From Lachnospiraceae bacterium (GTDB lineage: Bacteria; Bacillota; Clostridia; Lachnospirales; Lachnospiraceae), in contig CAAGPW010000052.1 of assembly GCA_900771955.1 (NCBI GenBank), positions 1 through 35,414 of the forward strand: a stretch of DNA of 35,414 nt, in the 5' to 3' direction. How positions within the stretch are numbered: position 1 is the first letter of the stretch; each line of letters starts with the position of its first letter. The notes beneath the pieces were generated by a model that searched no databases, was not told the DNA's origin, and was given only the letters and a program-made list of their open reading frames with translations. The translations under genes and the position numbers were made by a program. This document shows positions 1 to 8,205 of this stretch, piece by piece.

Positions 1-183
1 ATGGGAAACCGCGCAGGATATGGAAAGGGATTTTATGACCGTTATCTTGCGGCACATCCAGGCTGTGTCCGGGCGGGAATTGCATATGAGCTTCAGATCG
101 CAGGGGAGATCCCGGCGGAACCGCAGGATGTCGGCATGCAGTATCTGGTGACGGAAATGGGAATAAAAAAGATAGGAGGATAA
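1..183 (+). CDS. 5-formyltetrahydrofolate cyclo-ligase, C-terminal part (gene cut by window start)
   Basis: This is the last 60 codons of a 5-formyltetrahydrofolate cyclo-ligase (5-FCL, YgfA/Fau family), which uses ATP to convert 5-formyl-THF to 5,10-methenyl-THF in cytosolic one-carbon metabolism. The recognisable part is the glycine-rich GNRAGYGKGFYDRYL segment at residues 2-16, the family signature near the nucleotide and substrate site. Family members are about 180-200 residues long, so some two thirds of the gene lies upstream. The ATG at position 1 is therefore an internal Met, not the start. The TAA at 181-183 is 4 bases before proA, whose ribosome binding site GGAGG (176-180) lies inside the end of this gene, so the two are probably co-transcribed. 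Confidence 0.85.
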   Translation: MGNRAGYGKGFYDRYLAAHPGCVRAGIAYELQIAGEIPAEPQDVGMQYLVTEMGIKKIGG

Positions 184-187
184 GGAA

Positions 188-1450
188 ATGCAGTTAGAAG
201 AGATTGGAAAAAAGGCAAAAGAAGCAGAAAATGTGATGCGTGTGCTGGATACCAGTAAAAAGAATGAGGTATTAAAGAAAGCGGCGGAAAACCTGAAACG
301 TGATCAGAATAAGATCTTAAAAGCCAATGCCGTTGATATGGAAAACGGCAGAAAAAAAGAAATGCCGGATGGTCTGCTTGACCGGCTCCTTCTGACAGAG
401 GATCGTATTGGACAGATGGCGGAAGGCATGTGCCAGGTGGCGGCTCTGGAAGATCCGGTCGGAGAAGTGCTTTCCATGAAAAAACGTCCGAACGGACTGC
501 TGATCGGTCAGAAAAGAGTTCCGCTCGGAGTGGTTGGGATCATCTATGAAGCAAGACCGAATGTGACGGCGGATGCGTTTGCGCTGTGCTTTAAGACGGG
601 AAATGTCGTGATCTTAAAGGGCGGCAGCGATGCGCTTAATTCCAATCAGGCAATTGTAGAAAGTATCCAGAGCACGTTAAAGGAACTTTCTCTTCCGGAA
701 ACTGCAATTCAGCTTATCTGTGACACCAGCCATGAAACGGCGGAAAAATTTATGCAGATGAACGGATATGTGGACGTACTGATCCCAAGAGGCGGTGCAG
801 GTCTGATCCGTACTGTGGTAAGGCATGCAACCGTTCCGGTGATTGAGACAGGAACCGGAAACTGCCATATTTTCGTGGATGAAAGTGCTGATTTTGATAT
901 GGCGGTCAACATCATTTATAACGCAAAGACACAGCGTATCGGTGTATGTAATGCCTGTGAATCCATTGTGGTCCATGAAAAGATCGTGGATGCGTTCATG
1001 CCGGTCCTTGCAGAGAAGCTGAAGGAAAAACATGTTGAGATCCGTGGCGATGAAAAGGTCATGCGTGCACTTGCGGGAAAGGTGGATGGCGCAGAGGTAA
1101 AGGAAGCCACCGAGGAAGACTGGGGAACGGAGTACCTGGATTACATTATTTCTGCAAAAACAGTCGCAAGCGTGGATGAGGCAATTGCACATATCAATAA
1201 ATACAATACAGGTCATTCAGAGGCTATCATAACTGAGAGTTATACAAATGCTGAGAAGTTTTTAAATGAGGTGGATGCGGCGGCAGTTTATGTAAATGCA
1301 TCGACGAGATTTACTGACGGCTTTGAATTCGGATTCGGCGCAGAGATCGGAATCAGCACGCAGAAACTTCATGCAAGGGGACCGATGGGGCTTCTTGCAC
1401 TGACCAGCACCAAATACATAATTTATGGCAATGGTCAGGTCAGAAAGTAA
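188..1450 (+). CDS. proA: gamma-glutamyl phosphate reductase
   Basis: ProA makes glutamate-5-semialdehyde from gamma-glutamyl phosphate with NADPH, the second step of proline synthesis in the cytosol. The 420-residue protein has the usual family length (about 415-420). It shows the aldehyde-dehydrogenase-like fold signatures: GVVGIIYEARPNVTADA near residues 114-130, GNVVILKGGSDA following it, and the catalytic Cys in GVCNACES (Cys257). The C-terminal FGFGAEIGISTQKLHARGPMG is typical of ProA. The start at 188 is set by GGAGG at 176-180. The glutamate 5-kinase partner (proB) is not in the window downstream, so it must lie upstream or elsewhere. The gene sits in a run of same-strand genes that continues to ruvB. 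Confidence 0.96.
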   Translation: MQLEEIGKKAKEAENVMRVLDTSKKNEVLKKAAENLKRDQNKILKANAVDMENGRKKEMPDGLLDRLLLTEDRIGQMAEGMCQVAALEDPVGEVLSMKKRPNGLLIGQKRVPLGVVGIIYEARPNVTADAFALCFKTGNVVILKGGSDALNSNQAIVESIQSTLKELSLPETAIQLICDTSHETAEKFMQMNGYVDVLIPRGGAGLIRTVVRHATVPVIETGTGNCHIFVDESADFDMAVNIIYNAKTQRIGVCNACESIVVHEKIVDAFMPVLAEKLKEKHVEIRGDEKVMRALAGKVDGAEVKEATEEDWGTEYLDYIISAKTVASVDEAIAHINKYNTGHSEAIITESYTNAEKFLNEVDAAAVYVNASTRFTDGFEFGFGAEIGISTQKLHARGPMGLLALTSTKYIIYGNGQVRK

Positions 1451-1473
1451 GAGAATATCAGAAAGAGGATTTT

Positions 1474-2913
1474 ATGAGGGAATTAACAGAAGTAAAAATG
1501 AGCACTCCCGTTCCGGAAACGGAGCCGCAGCGCCAGTTCTACTATATGGAGGTTGCAAAGCAGTACGTGCGGCAGCTGGAAGAAAAGAAGGGCAGAAAAC
1601 TGACGTTTCACGTTTCGACATTTGGCTGTCAGATGAACGCAAGAGATTCGGAGAAGCTGACCGGTATCTTAGAGACGATCGGTTATGTGGAGACGGATAC
1701 GGAGGAAGCGGATTTTGTTATCTACAATACCTGTACAGTACGTGAAAATGCGAATAATAAAGTTTACGGAAGACTGGGCTATCTGAACGGATTTAAGAAA
1801 AAAGACCATGACATGATGATCGCGCTCTGCGGATGTATGATGCAGGAGGAAAAGGTGGTTGAAAAGATCAGATCCAGTTACCGCTTTGTAGACCTGATCT
1901 TTGGAACACACAATATCTACAAATTCGCCGAGCTTTTAGTGCATGCACTGGAGGCAGACCGGATGGTCGTGGATGTCTGGAAGGATACGGACAAGATTGT
2001 GGAGGATCTTCCGGTTGAGCGTAAATATTCCTTTAAATCCGGAGTTAACATTATGTTTGGCTGCAATAATTTCTGCAGCTACTGTATTGTTCCGTATGTT
2101 CGCGGAAGAGAGCGCAGCAGAGAGCCGAAGGATATTATCCGCGAGATAGAGCGCCTGGTGGATGACGGGGTGGTGGAGATCATGCTGCTTGGCCAGAATG
2201 TGAATTCCTATGGAAAAAATCTGGAGCATCCGGTCACATTTGCCCAGCTTTTGCGGGAAGTGGAAAAAATAGAAGGGCTGGAACGTATCCGTTTTATGAC
2301 CTCACATCCCAAAGATCTTTCGGATGAACTGATCGAAGTGATGAAACAATCGAAAAAAATCTGTAAACATCTACATCTTCCACTTCAGTCCGGAAGCTCC
2401 AGACTGTTAAAGATCATGAACCGGCATTACACCAAGGAGCAGTATCTGGAACTGGTAGAAAAAATACGCGCAGCGGTTCCGGACATCGCGCTTACAACCG
2501 ATATTATCGTCGGATTTCCGGGTGAAACGGATGAAGATTTTATGGAGACCATGGATGTAGTCGAAAAAGTGCGCTATGACAGTGCATTTACATTCATTTA
2601 TTCCAAGCGTTCCGGAACACCGGCGGCGGAGATGGAGGATCAGGTTCCGGAGGAGGTTGTAAAGGCGCGTTTTGACCGTCTGCTTGCGCGGGTGCAGACA
2701 ATTGCGGCACAGAAGGCAGAGATGCTTACCGGAAAAACCATGGATGTGCTGGTCGAACATGTCAATGAGCAGGATTCACATCTGGTGACTGGAAGGTTAT
2801 CAAACAATTCGACCGTGCATCTGCCGGGAACAGAGGAGATGATCGGAAAACTGATTCCGGTCTGCCTGAAGGAATGCAGGGGATTTTACTATCTGGGTGA
2901 GGCAGTTGAATAA
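1474..2913 (+). CDS. miaB: tRNA-2-methylthio-N6-dimethylallyladenosine synthase
   Basis: MiaB is a radical SAM methylthiotransferase that adds a methylthio group to i6A37 of tRNAs reading UNN codons. The 479-residue protein shows the three expected parts. The N-terminal UPF0004 domain has its cluster cysteines in TFGCQMNARDSEK (Cys52), YNTCTVREN and LCGCMMQEE. The radical SAM core has CNNFCSYC (Cys197, Cys201, Cys204). A C-terminal TRAM domain follows, ending in CLKECRGFYYLGE. The roughly 40-residue N-terminal extension before the first domain is normal in Firmicutes MiaB (YmcB type). A GAGG sequence precedes the ATG. A second, paralogous methylthiotransferase (rimO, 27952) is in the same window, and the TFGCQMN motif separates this one as MiaB. 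Confidence 0.95.
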   Translation: MRELTEVKMSTPVPETEPQRQFYYMEVAKQYVRQLEEKKGRKLTFHVSTFGCQMNARDSEKLTGILETIGYVETDTEEADFVIYNTCTVRENANNKVYGRLGYLNGFKKKDHDMMIALCGCMMQEEKVVEKIRSSYRFVDLIFGTHNIYKFAELLVHALEADRMVVDVWKDTDKIVEDLPVERKYSFKSGVNIMFGCNNFCSYCIVPYVRGRERSREPKDIIREIERLVDDGVVEIMLLGQNVNSYGKNLEHPVTFAQLLREVEKIEGLERIRFMTSHPKDLSDELIEVMKQSKKICKHLHLPLQSGSSRLLKIMNRHYTKEQYLELVEKIRAAVPDIALTTDIIVGFPGETDEDFMETMDVVEKVRYDSAFTFIYSKRSGTPAAEMEDQVPEEVVKARFDRLLARVQTIAAQKAEMLTGKTMDVLVEHVNEQDSHLVTGRLSNNSTVHLPGTEEMIGKLIPVCLKECRGFYYLGEAVE

Positions 2914-3292
2914 AAAACGATTTGGAAAAAATGATATTCTGCTTATTGGGGGACTGCTTGTGTTTGCATTTGCACTGCTCCTTTTCGCGCAGATCTTTCA
3001 GAGAAAAAGCGGCGCATATGCTGAAGTGACTGTGAACGGAGCAGTGTATGGAACCTATGCGCTTGATGAAGATCAGACCGTTTTCATAAAACAGAACGGA
3101 ACCGTTACGAACACACTTACGATAAAAGACGGGAAGGCGGATATGACGGACGCGGACTGCCCGGATCTTTTATGCGTGCATCAGCGGGCAATCGACAGGG
3201 AAAATGAGACGATCGTGTGTCTGCCAAATAAAGTAGTGGTAAAAATTGTTGGAGCCGGCAAAAACAGTGATATGGACTCCATAGCAGGGTGA
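2897..3292 (+). CDS. membrane-anchored NusG domain II protein
   Basis: A protein of about 131 residues with one N-terminal membrane segment (about residues 14-31, ILLIGGLLVFAFALLLFA) followed by an extracytoplasmic NusG domain II (DUF1312). The domain carries the family's conserved paired cysteines in DADCPDLLCVHQ. Despite the name, such proteins lack the NusG N-terminal domain and have no known role in transcription. They usually sit beside a Gx transporter gene, as here (8 bases downstream). The start is uncertain: GTG at 2897 overlaps miaB by 17 bases, while TTG at 2906 is an in-frame alternative with GGTGAGG just upstream. The function is unknown. The export and the cysteine pair suggest an envelope or redox-linked role, which is inference. 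Confidence 0.8.
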   Translation: MRQLNKKRFGKNDILLIGGLLVFAFALLLFAQIFQRKSGAYAEVTVNGAVYGTYALDEDQTVFIKQNGTVTNTLTIKDGKADMTDADCPDLLCVHQRAIDRENETIVCLPNKVVVKIVGAGKNSDMDSIAG

Positions 3293-3299
3293 TAAAAAT

Positions 3300-3797
3300 A
3301 TGAAAACAAGAAAAATAGCATATCTGGGGGTATTTCTGGCACTTGCGCTGATCTTAAGCTATGTGGAATCACTGATTCCGTTTTACTTTGGAATACCGGG
3401 GGCAAAACTCGGACTGACCAATCTGATCGTGGTTGTCATGCTTTACTGTACCGGAACAAAGGAGGCGTTTGGTGTTTCTGTCACCCGGATACTGCTTGCG
3501 GGATTTCTGTTCGGAAATCTGTTCAGCATTCTGTACAGCCTGGCAGGAGGCATTTTAAGCTTTCTTGTTATGATGCTGCTGAAAAAGACCGGTAAGTTTC
3601 ATGTGGTGTCCGTGAGTGTGGCAGGAGGCATTTCACATAATATCGGACAGCTTGCCGCTGCAGCATTCGTGGTAAAAACCTATGATATTTTTTATTATAT
3701 GCCGTTCCTTCTGGTCGCCGGAGTGGCAACGGGATTTGTGATCGGCATACTGGCACAGGAGTTTATCCTGCGTTTTGAAAAACAGTTTCATTTTTAA
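3300..3797 (+). CDS. Gx transporter family membrane protein (heptaprenyl diphosphate synthase component I family)
   Basis: A 165-residue, very hydrophobic protein with about five membrane segments, matching the family historically named heptaprenyl diphosphate synthase component I and now often called Gx transporter. Family-like features are the start KIAYLGVFLALALILSYVESLIP, the glycine-containing IPGAKLGLTNLIVVV stretch and GGISHNIGQLAAAAFVV in the C-terminal half. The pattern resembles ECF S-component-like small-molecule transporters more than a soluble synthase, so the older name should not be taken as function. It follows the NusG-domain-II gene closely, a pairing seen widely in Clostridia, and the two probably work together. 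The substrate is unknown. Confidence 0.8.
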   Translation: MKTRKIAYLGVFLALALILSYVESLIPFYFGIPGAKLGLTNLIVVVMLYCTGTKEAFGVSVTRILLAGFLFGNLFSILYSLAGGILSFLVMMLLKKTGKFHVVSVSVAGGISHNIGQLAAAAFVVKTYDIFYYMPFLLVAGVATGFVIGILAQEFILRFEKQFHF

Positions 3798-3809
3798 AGG
3801 AGAGAAAAT

Positions 3810-4424
3810 ATGTATTCCTATATCAAAGGAGAATTGGCAGAGATCGCGGAAGACCTGATCGTGGTGGAAGCGAACAATATCGGATACAACATTCATGTGC
3901 CGGGACAGGTGTTGTCGTATCTGCCAGAGCGTGGAAGCGAAGTCAAGATCTATACGTATCTCTATATCAGAGAGGATGCAATGATGCTCTATGGTTTTCT
4001 GACGAGGGATGATCTGAATGTCTTTAAACTGCTGCTCGGTGTATCAGGTATCGGACCGAAGGGGGCACTTGCGGTTTTATCTGTGATGACAACGGATGAT
4101 CTGCGTTTTGCAGTGCTCGGAGATGATGAAAAGACGATCGCCAAGGCACCTGGAATCGGGGCAAAAACGGCAAAACGGCTGATTCTCGAACTGAAGGACA
4201 AGTTAAAGCTGGAAGATGCCTTTGAATCCGCACTGGAACACGGAGAACAGCAGACTGCCATCCCTGGAACCAGCGCAGTAAAAAATGAGGCAGTGCAGGC
4301 GCTTACCGCACTCGGATATTCTTCAAGTGAAGCCATAAAGGCATTACAGAACGTGGAGATCACAGACGGAATGGATGTGGAATCCGTGTTAAAGAGCGCC
4401 TTAAAGCAGATGGCATTCCTATAA
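3810..4424 (+). CDS. ruvA: Holliday junction branch migration protein RuvA
   Basis: RuvA binds four-way DNA junctions as a tetramer and loads the RuvB motor during recombination and repair. The 204-residue protein has the standard arrangement. An N-terminal OB fold (about 1-64) begins MYSYIKGELAEI. Two helix-hairpin-helix motifs follow, GVSGIGPKGALAVLS and APGIGAKTAKRLILELKDKL. After an acidic, flexible linker comes the small RuvB-binding domain III (about 155-204; NEAVQALTALGYSSSEAIKAL). AGGAGAG precedes the ATG. The gene is 11 bases from ruvB, the usual partner. ruvC is not in the window, which is normal for Firmicutes. Confidence 0.96.
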   Translation: MYSYIKGELAEIAEDLIVVEANNIGYNIHVPGQVLSYLPERGSEVKIYTYLYIREDAMMLYGFLTRDDLNVFKLLLGVSGIGPKGALAVLSVMTTDDLRFAVLGDDEKTIAKAPGIGAKTAKRLILELKDKLKLEDAFESALEHGEQQTAIPGTSAVKNEAVQALTALGYSSSEAIKALQNVEITDGMDVESVLKSALKQMAFL

Positions 4425-4435
4425 AGGAGTTTTAG

Positions 4436-5428
4436 ATGGAAAAAAGAGTGATTTCAACCCAGCTGCAGGAGGAAGATATCAAAATTGAGACAAATCTCCG
4501 TCCGCAGACACTGGATGAATATATTGGTCAGGAAAAGACAAAAGAAAAATTAAAAGTCTACATTGAAGCGGCAAAGCAGAGAGAAGAGCCGTTAGATCAT
4601 GTGCTGTTTTACGGGCCTCCTGGACTTGGTAAGACCACGCTTGCCGGAATCATTGCAAATGAAATGGGAACGCATATCAAGATCACTTCTGGACCCGCAA
4701 TCGGAAAACCAGGAGAGATGGCGGCAATTTTAAGCAATTTACAGGAAGGGGATGTCCTTTTTGTGGATGAGATCCACCGGCTGAACCGCCAGGTTGAGGA
4801 AGTGCTCTATCCGGCTATGGAGGATTATGTGATCGACATTATGATCGGAAAAGGAGCGACTGCCCGTTCCATACGTCTGGATCTGCCGAAATTTACCCTG
4901 GTCGGAGCAACCACGAGGGCAGGACTTCTCTCTGCGCCACTGCGTGACCGTTTCGGTGTGGTACATCATCTGGAATTTTACAATGTGGAGGAACTGACTA
5001 CGATCATTGAACACTCTGCAAGAAAGCTGGAAGTTGAGATAGAGCCTGAGGGCGCGTATGAGCTTGCAAGACGCTCCAGAGGAACGCCAAGACTTGCAAA
5101 CCGTCTGTTAAAGCGGGTGCGCGATTTCGCGCAGGTCAAATATGATGGCGTTATCACAAAGGAGGTTGCGTCTTTTGCACTGGATCTGCTTGAGGTGGAT
5201 AAGCTCGGGCTGGATCAGAATGACCGGAATATTCTGCTTACGATTATGGAAAAATTCTCCGGCGGACCGGTGGGACTCGACACACTTGCAGCCGCGATCG
5301 GGGAGGATGGCGGTACGATCGAGGATGTCTATGAGCCGTATCTGGTGAAAAACGGTTTTATCAACCGTACACCGAAAGGACGTGTGGTGACAGATTTTGC
5401 TTACCGGCATTTCGGTATGACGAGATAA
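4436..5428 (+). CDS. ruvB: Holliday junction branch migration DNA helicase RuvB
   Basis: RuvB is the hexameric AAA+ motor that drives Holliday junction branch migration with RuvA. The 330-residue protein matches the family length. It shows the N-terminal LRPQTLDEYIGQEKTKEKL, Walker A GPPGLGKTT, Walker B VDEIHR, sensor 1 VGATTRAGLLSAPLRDRFG, the arginine-containing SRGTPRLANRLLKRVRDF of sensor 2, and a C-terminal winged-helix DNA-binding domain ending PKGRVVTDFAYRHFG. The ribosome binding site AAGGAG lies before the ATG. It closes the run of genes that starts before proA; a new promoter follows at 5434. Confidence 0.97.
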   Translation: MEKRVISTQLQEEDIKIETNLRPQTLDEYIGQEKTKEKLKVYIEAAKQREEPLDHVLFYGPPGLGKTTLAGIIANEMGTHIKITSGPAIGKPGEMAAILSNLQEGDVLFVDEIHRLNRQVEEVLYPAMEDYVIDIMIGKGATARSIRLDLPKFTLVGATTRAGLLSAPLRDRFGVVHHLEFYNVEELTTIIEHSARKLEVEIEPEGAYELARRSRGTPRLANRLLKRVRDFAQVKYDGVITKEVASFALDLLEVDKLGLDQNDRNILLTIMEKFSGGPVGLDTLAAAIGEDGGTIEDVYEPYLVKNGFINRTPKGRVVTDFAYRHFGMTR

Positions 5429-5433
5429 AAGAG

Positions 5434-5462
5434 TTGTCTTTCCGGACAAAACATTTTATAAT
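5434..5462 (+). promoter_or_regulatory. sigma-A promoter of zapA
   Basis: TTGTCT at 5434-5439 and a perfect TATAAT at 5457-5462 are separated by 17 bases. This places the transcription start near 5469, about 25 bases before the zapA ATG at 5495. It also argues against translation from the upstream ATG at 5471. Confidence 0.75.
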
Positions 5463-5494
5463 AATACAATATGGAAGATAAAGGGGGCCTTTAT

Positions 5495-5920
5495 ATGTCA
5501 TCCAAAACCAGCGCACAGGTCATAATCGGCGGACGGGTATATACCTTAAGCGGATATGAGGAAGAGGAATACCTGCAGAAGGTGGCAGCCTATCTGAATA
5601 ATAAGATCGGCGAATTTCAGGCATTGCCGGATTATCCAAAGCTCTCCGGTGATATGAAATCCGTATTGCTCGAACTGAATATTGCAGATGATTATTTTAA
5701 GGCAAAGGAACAGGCGGAGCATCTGGAAGAGGAAATTGAACAGAAAGAAAAAGAAATATATGATTTAAAACATGAACTGGTTTCCGGACAGATCCAGCAG
5801 GAAAATCATGCAAAGGCATATAAGGAGCTGGAAGATGCAAACAAGAAGCTTCTTCTGGAAAAGACAAAGCTGGAAGCTGCTCTTGAGCAAAATGCTGCTG
5901 CAAAGGAAGAAAAGAAATAA
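5495..5920 (+). CDS. zapA: cell division protein ZapA
   Basis: ZapA binds FtsZ and promotes bundling of its filaments at the division site. The 141-residue protein has the ZapA N-terminal beta-hairpin domain (AQVIIGGRVYTLSGYEEEEYLQKVAAYLN, given here only as landmarks at about residues 6-34) and a long C-terminal coiled coil rich in Glu, Lys and Leu (about 70-141) that would form the dimer/tetramer stalk. I chose the ATG at 5495 because GGGGG at 5483-5487 sits at the right distance and because it gives the normal family N-terminus; an upstream in-frame ATG at 5471 lies almost on the predicted transcription start. A terminator-like hairpin follows. Confidence 0.9.
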   Translation: MSSKTSAQVIIGGRVYTLSGYEEEEYLQKVAAYLNNKIGEFQALPDYPKLSGDMKSVLLELNIADDYFKAKEQAEHLEEEIEQKEKEIYDLKHELVSGQIQQENHAKAYKELEDANKKLLLEKTKLEAALEQNAAAKEEKK

Positions 5921-5927
5921 TAAGACA

Positions 5928-5963
5928 AAAGGGGACAGAAAACGACGTCTGTCTCTTTCTTTG
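5928..5963 (+). terminator. hairpin with T-rich tail between zapA and the U32 gene
   Basis: GGGACAGA (5932-5939) pairs with TCTGTCTC (5948-5955) around an 8-base loop. The stem is extended by A-T and G-T pairs on the outside and is followed by a T-rich run (TTTCTTT). It looks like an intrinsic terminator. It lies only about 15 bases before the next start codon, so it may be partial and allow read-through. Confidence 0.6.
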
Positions 5964-5977
5964 TTATGGAGATAACT

Positions 5978-8200
5978 ATGAAAAAACTGGAACTTTTGGC
6001 TCCGGCGGGATCGCTCGTCACCTTGAAGGCGGTTGTAAATGCGGGCGCGGACGCAGTCTATCTCGGTGGAGAAATGTTCGGGGCGAGAGCCTATGCCAAT
6101 AATTTTACAAAGGAAGAACTGTTTGAGGGGATCGATTATGGGCACCGTTATGGCAGCCGGGTCATTTTAGCGGTCAATACGCTGTTAAAGGAGTATGAGA
6201 TACGTGAACAGCTATATGATTATATTCTGGCCTATTACGAACACGGCATTGACGCAGTAATTGTGCAGGATCTCGGGGTGATGGAATTTCTGCATGAACA
6301 GTTTCCGCTTCTGCCATTGCATACCAGCACACAGATGACGGTCACCGGCGTGGACGGCGCAAAGCTTCTGGTGGAACGGGGAGCGTCCAGGGTTGTTATG
6401 GCAAGAGAGCTTTCTTATACGGAAATAAAAAAAATACACGAGGCAGTGGATGCAGAGCTGGAGGGATTTGTACATGGTGCACTCTGTTACTGTTATTCCG
6501 GTCAGTGTCTGCTCAGCAGTATGTTGGGCGGGAGAAGCGGAAACCGCGGGCGGTGTGCACAGCCGTGCAGACTGCCATATGAGGTGTTAGATGAAAACGG
6601 AAAGCGGATCGGAAAGCCTGAAAATTATATTTTAAGCCCGAAAGATCTCTGTACGATCGATCATATCCCGGAGCTTGCGGAGAGCGGACTGTATTCCTTT
6701 AAAGTGGAAGGACGCATGAAGCAGGCGGAGTACGCAGCGGGTGTGGTGAGTATTTACCGGAAATACATGGATCGTTATCTGGAATACGGAAAAGAAGGCT
6801 ACTGCGTGTCGGGAGAAGACCAGCAGAAGCTGTTTGATCTTGGAAACCGAAGTGGATTTACGGACGGCTATTACCGCAGGCATAACGGCAGAGAGATGAT
6901 CACCTTTGACCGCCCCGGACATACCAGAGGCGGAGAAGCGTTACAGGAACAGATTCGTAAATCTTATATTGAAGTGGACAAAAAAGAGGCGGTTACCGGA
7001 CAACTGGTGTTAAAAAAGGAGCATTCTGCGGTACTTGAAGTGCGCACAGAGGCACATCAGGTGAAAGTTACCGGTGAGCTGGTGCAGCAGGCACTGAAGC
7101 GGCCGCTGACAGAGGAGACGGTCCGGGAAAAAGCAGAGAAGACCGGAAATACACCGTATCGTTTTGAAAAGTTAAAAATTGATATGGATGATGACATCTT
7201 TCTTCCGGTTCAGGCGTTAAACCAGCTCCGACGGGATGCGTTGGAGAAGCTTGCCGCTACTGAGGCGGAAGGCTGCCGGAGAAAAACAGTGGAAGCGGTT
7301 CCGTATCGGAATATTACCGGGAAACTCTCATTACATGAAAAAAAATCAAACGGGGCTTTGCATGAAAAGCCATATCTTGCTGTTTCGGTGGAACAGCCGG
7401 ATGCGTTGGATGCAGTGCTTGAAGCAGATTTTGTAAAAAGGATCTATCTGGATGGAGCAATGCTTTTCCCGCCGGAGTCTGCACAGAAACTGCAGCAGAG
7501 CATAGCGCGGATCAAAAGTGCGGGGAAGGAAGCGTATTATGCATTTCCGTTCATCTTCCGTGAGCGGACGAGAGAACGTTTTGAGACTGAATGGGAAAAT
7601 ATAAAAAAAGCCTGTCCGGATGGTTATCTGATTAAGAGCTATGATGCACTCGGATTTTGTGAGGAGATGAAGATTCCGGCAGATAAACGGATTCTTGACC
7701 ATAATATGTATACATGGTCAGACGCGGCAAAAGCAGCGTATCAGGCAATCGGGATAAAAAACGATACTGCCCCCGTTGAATTAAACCGCCATGAGCTTTT
7801 GGAACGTACAAACTCGGACAGTGAACTGATACTGTATGGATATCTTCCACTCATGGTCAGTGCTCAGTGTGTGCATGCAAATATGGAGGGTTGTGACCGG
7901 GTGAGATCTGTTCGTTATTTAAAAGACAGGTATCACAAGCTGTTTGCAGTGAAAAATAACTGTAATGACTGTTATATGATTCTTTATAATTCCAGCCCGC
8001 TGTCACTGCTGCATCAGAAGCAGGAGATCGGAAGGATGGGATTTGCGGGTTACCGTCTGCAGTTTACAAATGAAACCGGAGAGCAGGTAAAAAAAGTTCT
8101 TACATTGTACAGGGAACTCTGGCTGGACGGAAAGGGCGTACGAAGTGTTCCTTATCTGGAAGACTATACGAACGGACACTTTAAACGTGGAGTGGAATAA
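5978..8200 (+). CDS. U32 family protein with DUF3656, RlhA-like (putative 23S rRNA hydroxylation factor)
   Basis: A 740-residue protein of the U32 'peptidase' family. It opens with KKLELLAPAGSLVTLKAVVNAGADAVYLGG and has the U32 signature EGFVHGALCYCYSGQCLLSS (Cys170, Cys172 and nearby) followed by GNRGRCAQPCRLPYE, cysteines that bind an Fe-S cluster in the family. A DUF3656 (collagenase-like) region occupies the middle and a second cysteine group, KNNCNDCYMIL, lies near the C-terminus. Characterised relatives are RNA hydroxylation proteins: RlhA (E. coli YdcP, 23S rRNA C2501) and TrhP (tRNA U34). The presence of DUF3656 and the length point to the RlhA side; true protease activity is doubtful. 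The ATG at 5978 follows GGAG (5968-5971); an ATG at 5966 is an in-frame alternative with no good ribosome binding site. Confidence 0.85.
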   Translation: MKKLELLAPAGSLVTLKAVVNAGADAVYLGGEMFGARAYANNFTKEELFEGIDYGHRYGSRVILAVNTLLKEYEIREQLYDYILAYYEHGIDAVIVQDLGVMEFLHEQFPLLPLHTSTQMTVTGVDGAKLLVERGASRVVMARELSYTEIKKIHEAVDAELEGFVHGALCYCYSGQCLLSSMLGGRSGNRGRCAQPCRLPYEVLDENGKRIGKPENYILSPKDLCTIDHIPELAESGLYSFKVEGRMKQAEYAAGVVSIYRKYMDRYLEYGKEGYCVSGEDQQKLFDLGNRSGFTDGYYRRHNGREMITFDRPGHTRGGEALQEQIRKSYIEVDKKEAVTGQLVLKKEHSAVLEVRTEAHQVKVTGELVQQALKRPLTEETVREKAEKTGNTPYRFEKLKIDMDDDIFLPVQALNQLRRDALEKLAATEAEGCRRKTVEAVPYRNITGKLSLHEKKSNGALHEKPYLAVSVEQPDALDAVLEADFVKRIYLDGAMLFPPESAQKLQQSIARIKSAGKEAYYAFPFIFRERTRERFETEWENIKKACPDGYLIKSYDALGFCEEMKIPADKRILDHNMYTWSDAAKAAYQAIGIKNDTAPVELNRHELLERTNSDSELILYGYLPLMVSAQCVHANMEGCDRVRSVRYLKDRYHKLFAVKNNCNDCYMILYNSSPLSLLHQKQEIGRMGFAGYRLQFTNETGEQVKKVLTLYRELWLDGKGVRSVPYLEDYTNGHFKRGVE

Positions 8201-8205
8201 AAGTT

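Noticed and set aside
677..1216. A 179-codon open frame on the minus strand inside proA
   Set aside because: proA is intact and clearly identified; the minus frame has a Cys/His-rich random composition and no start signal.
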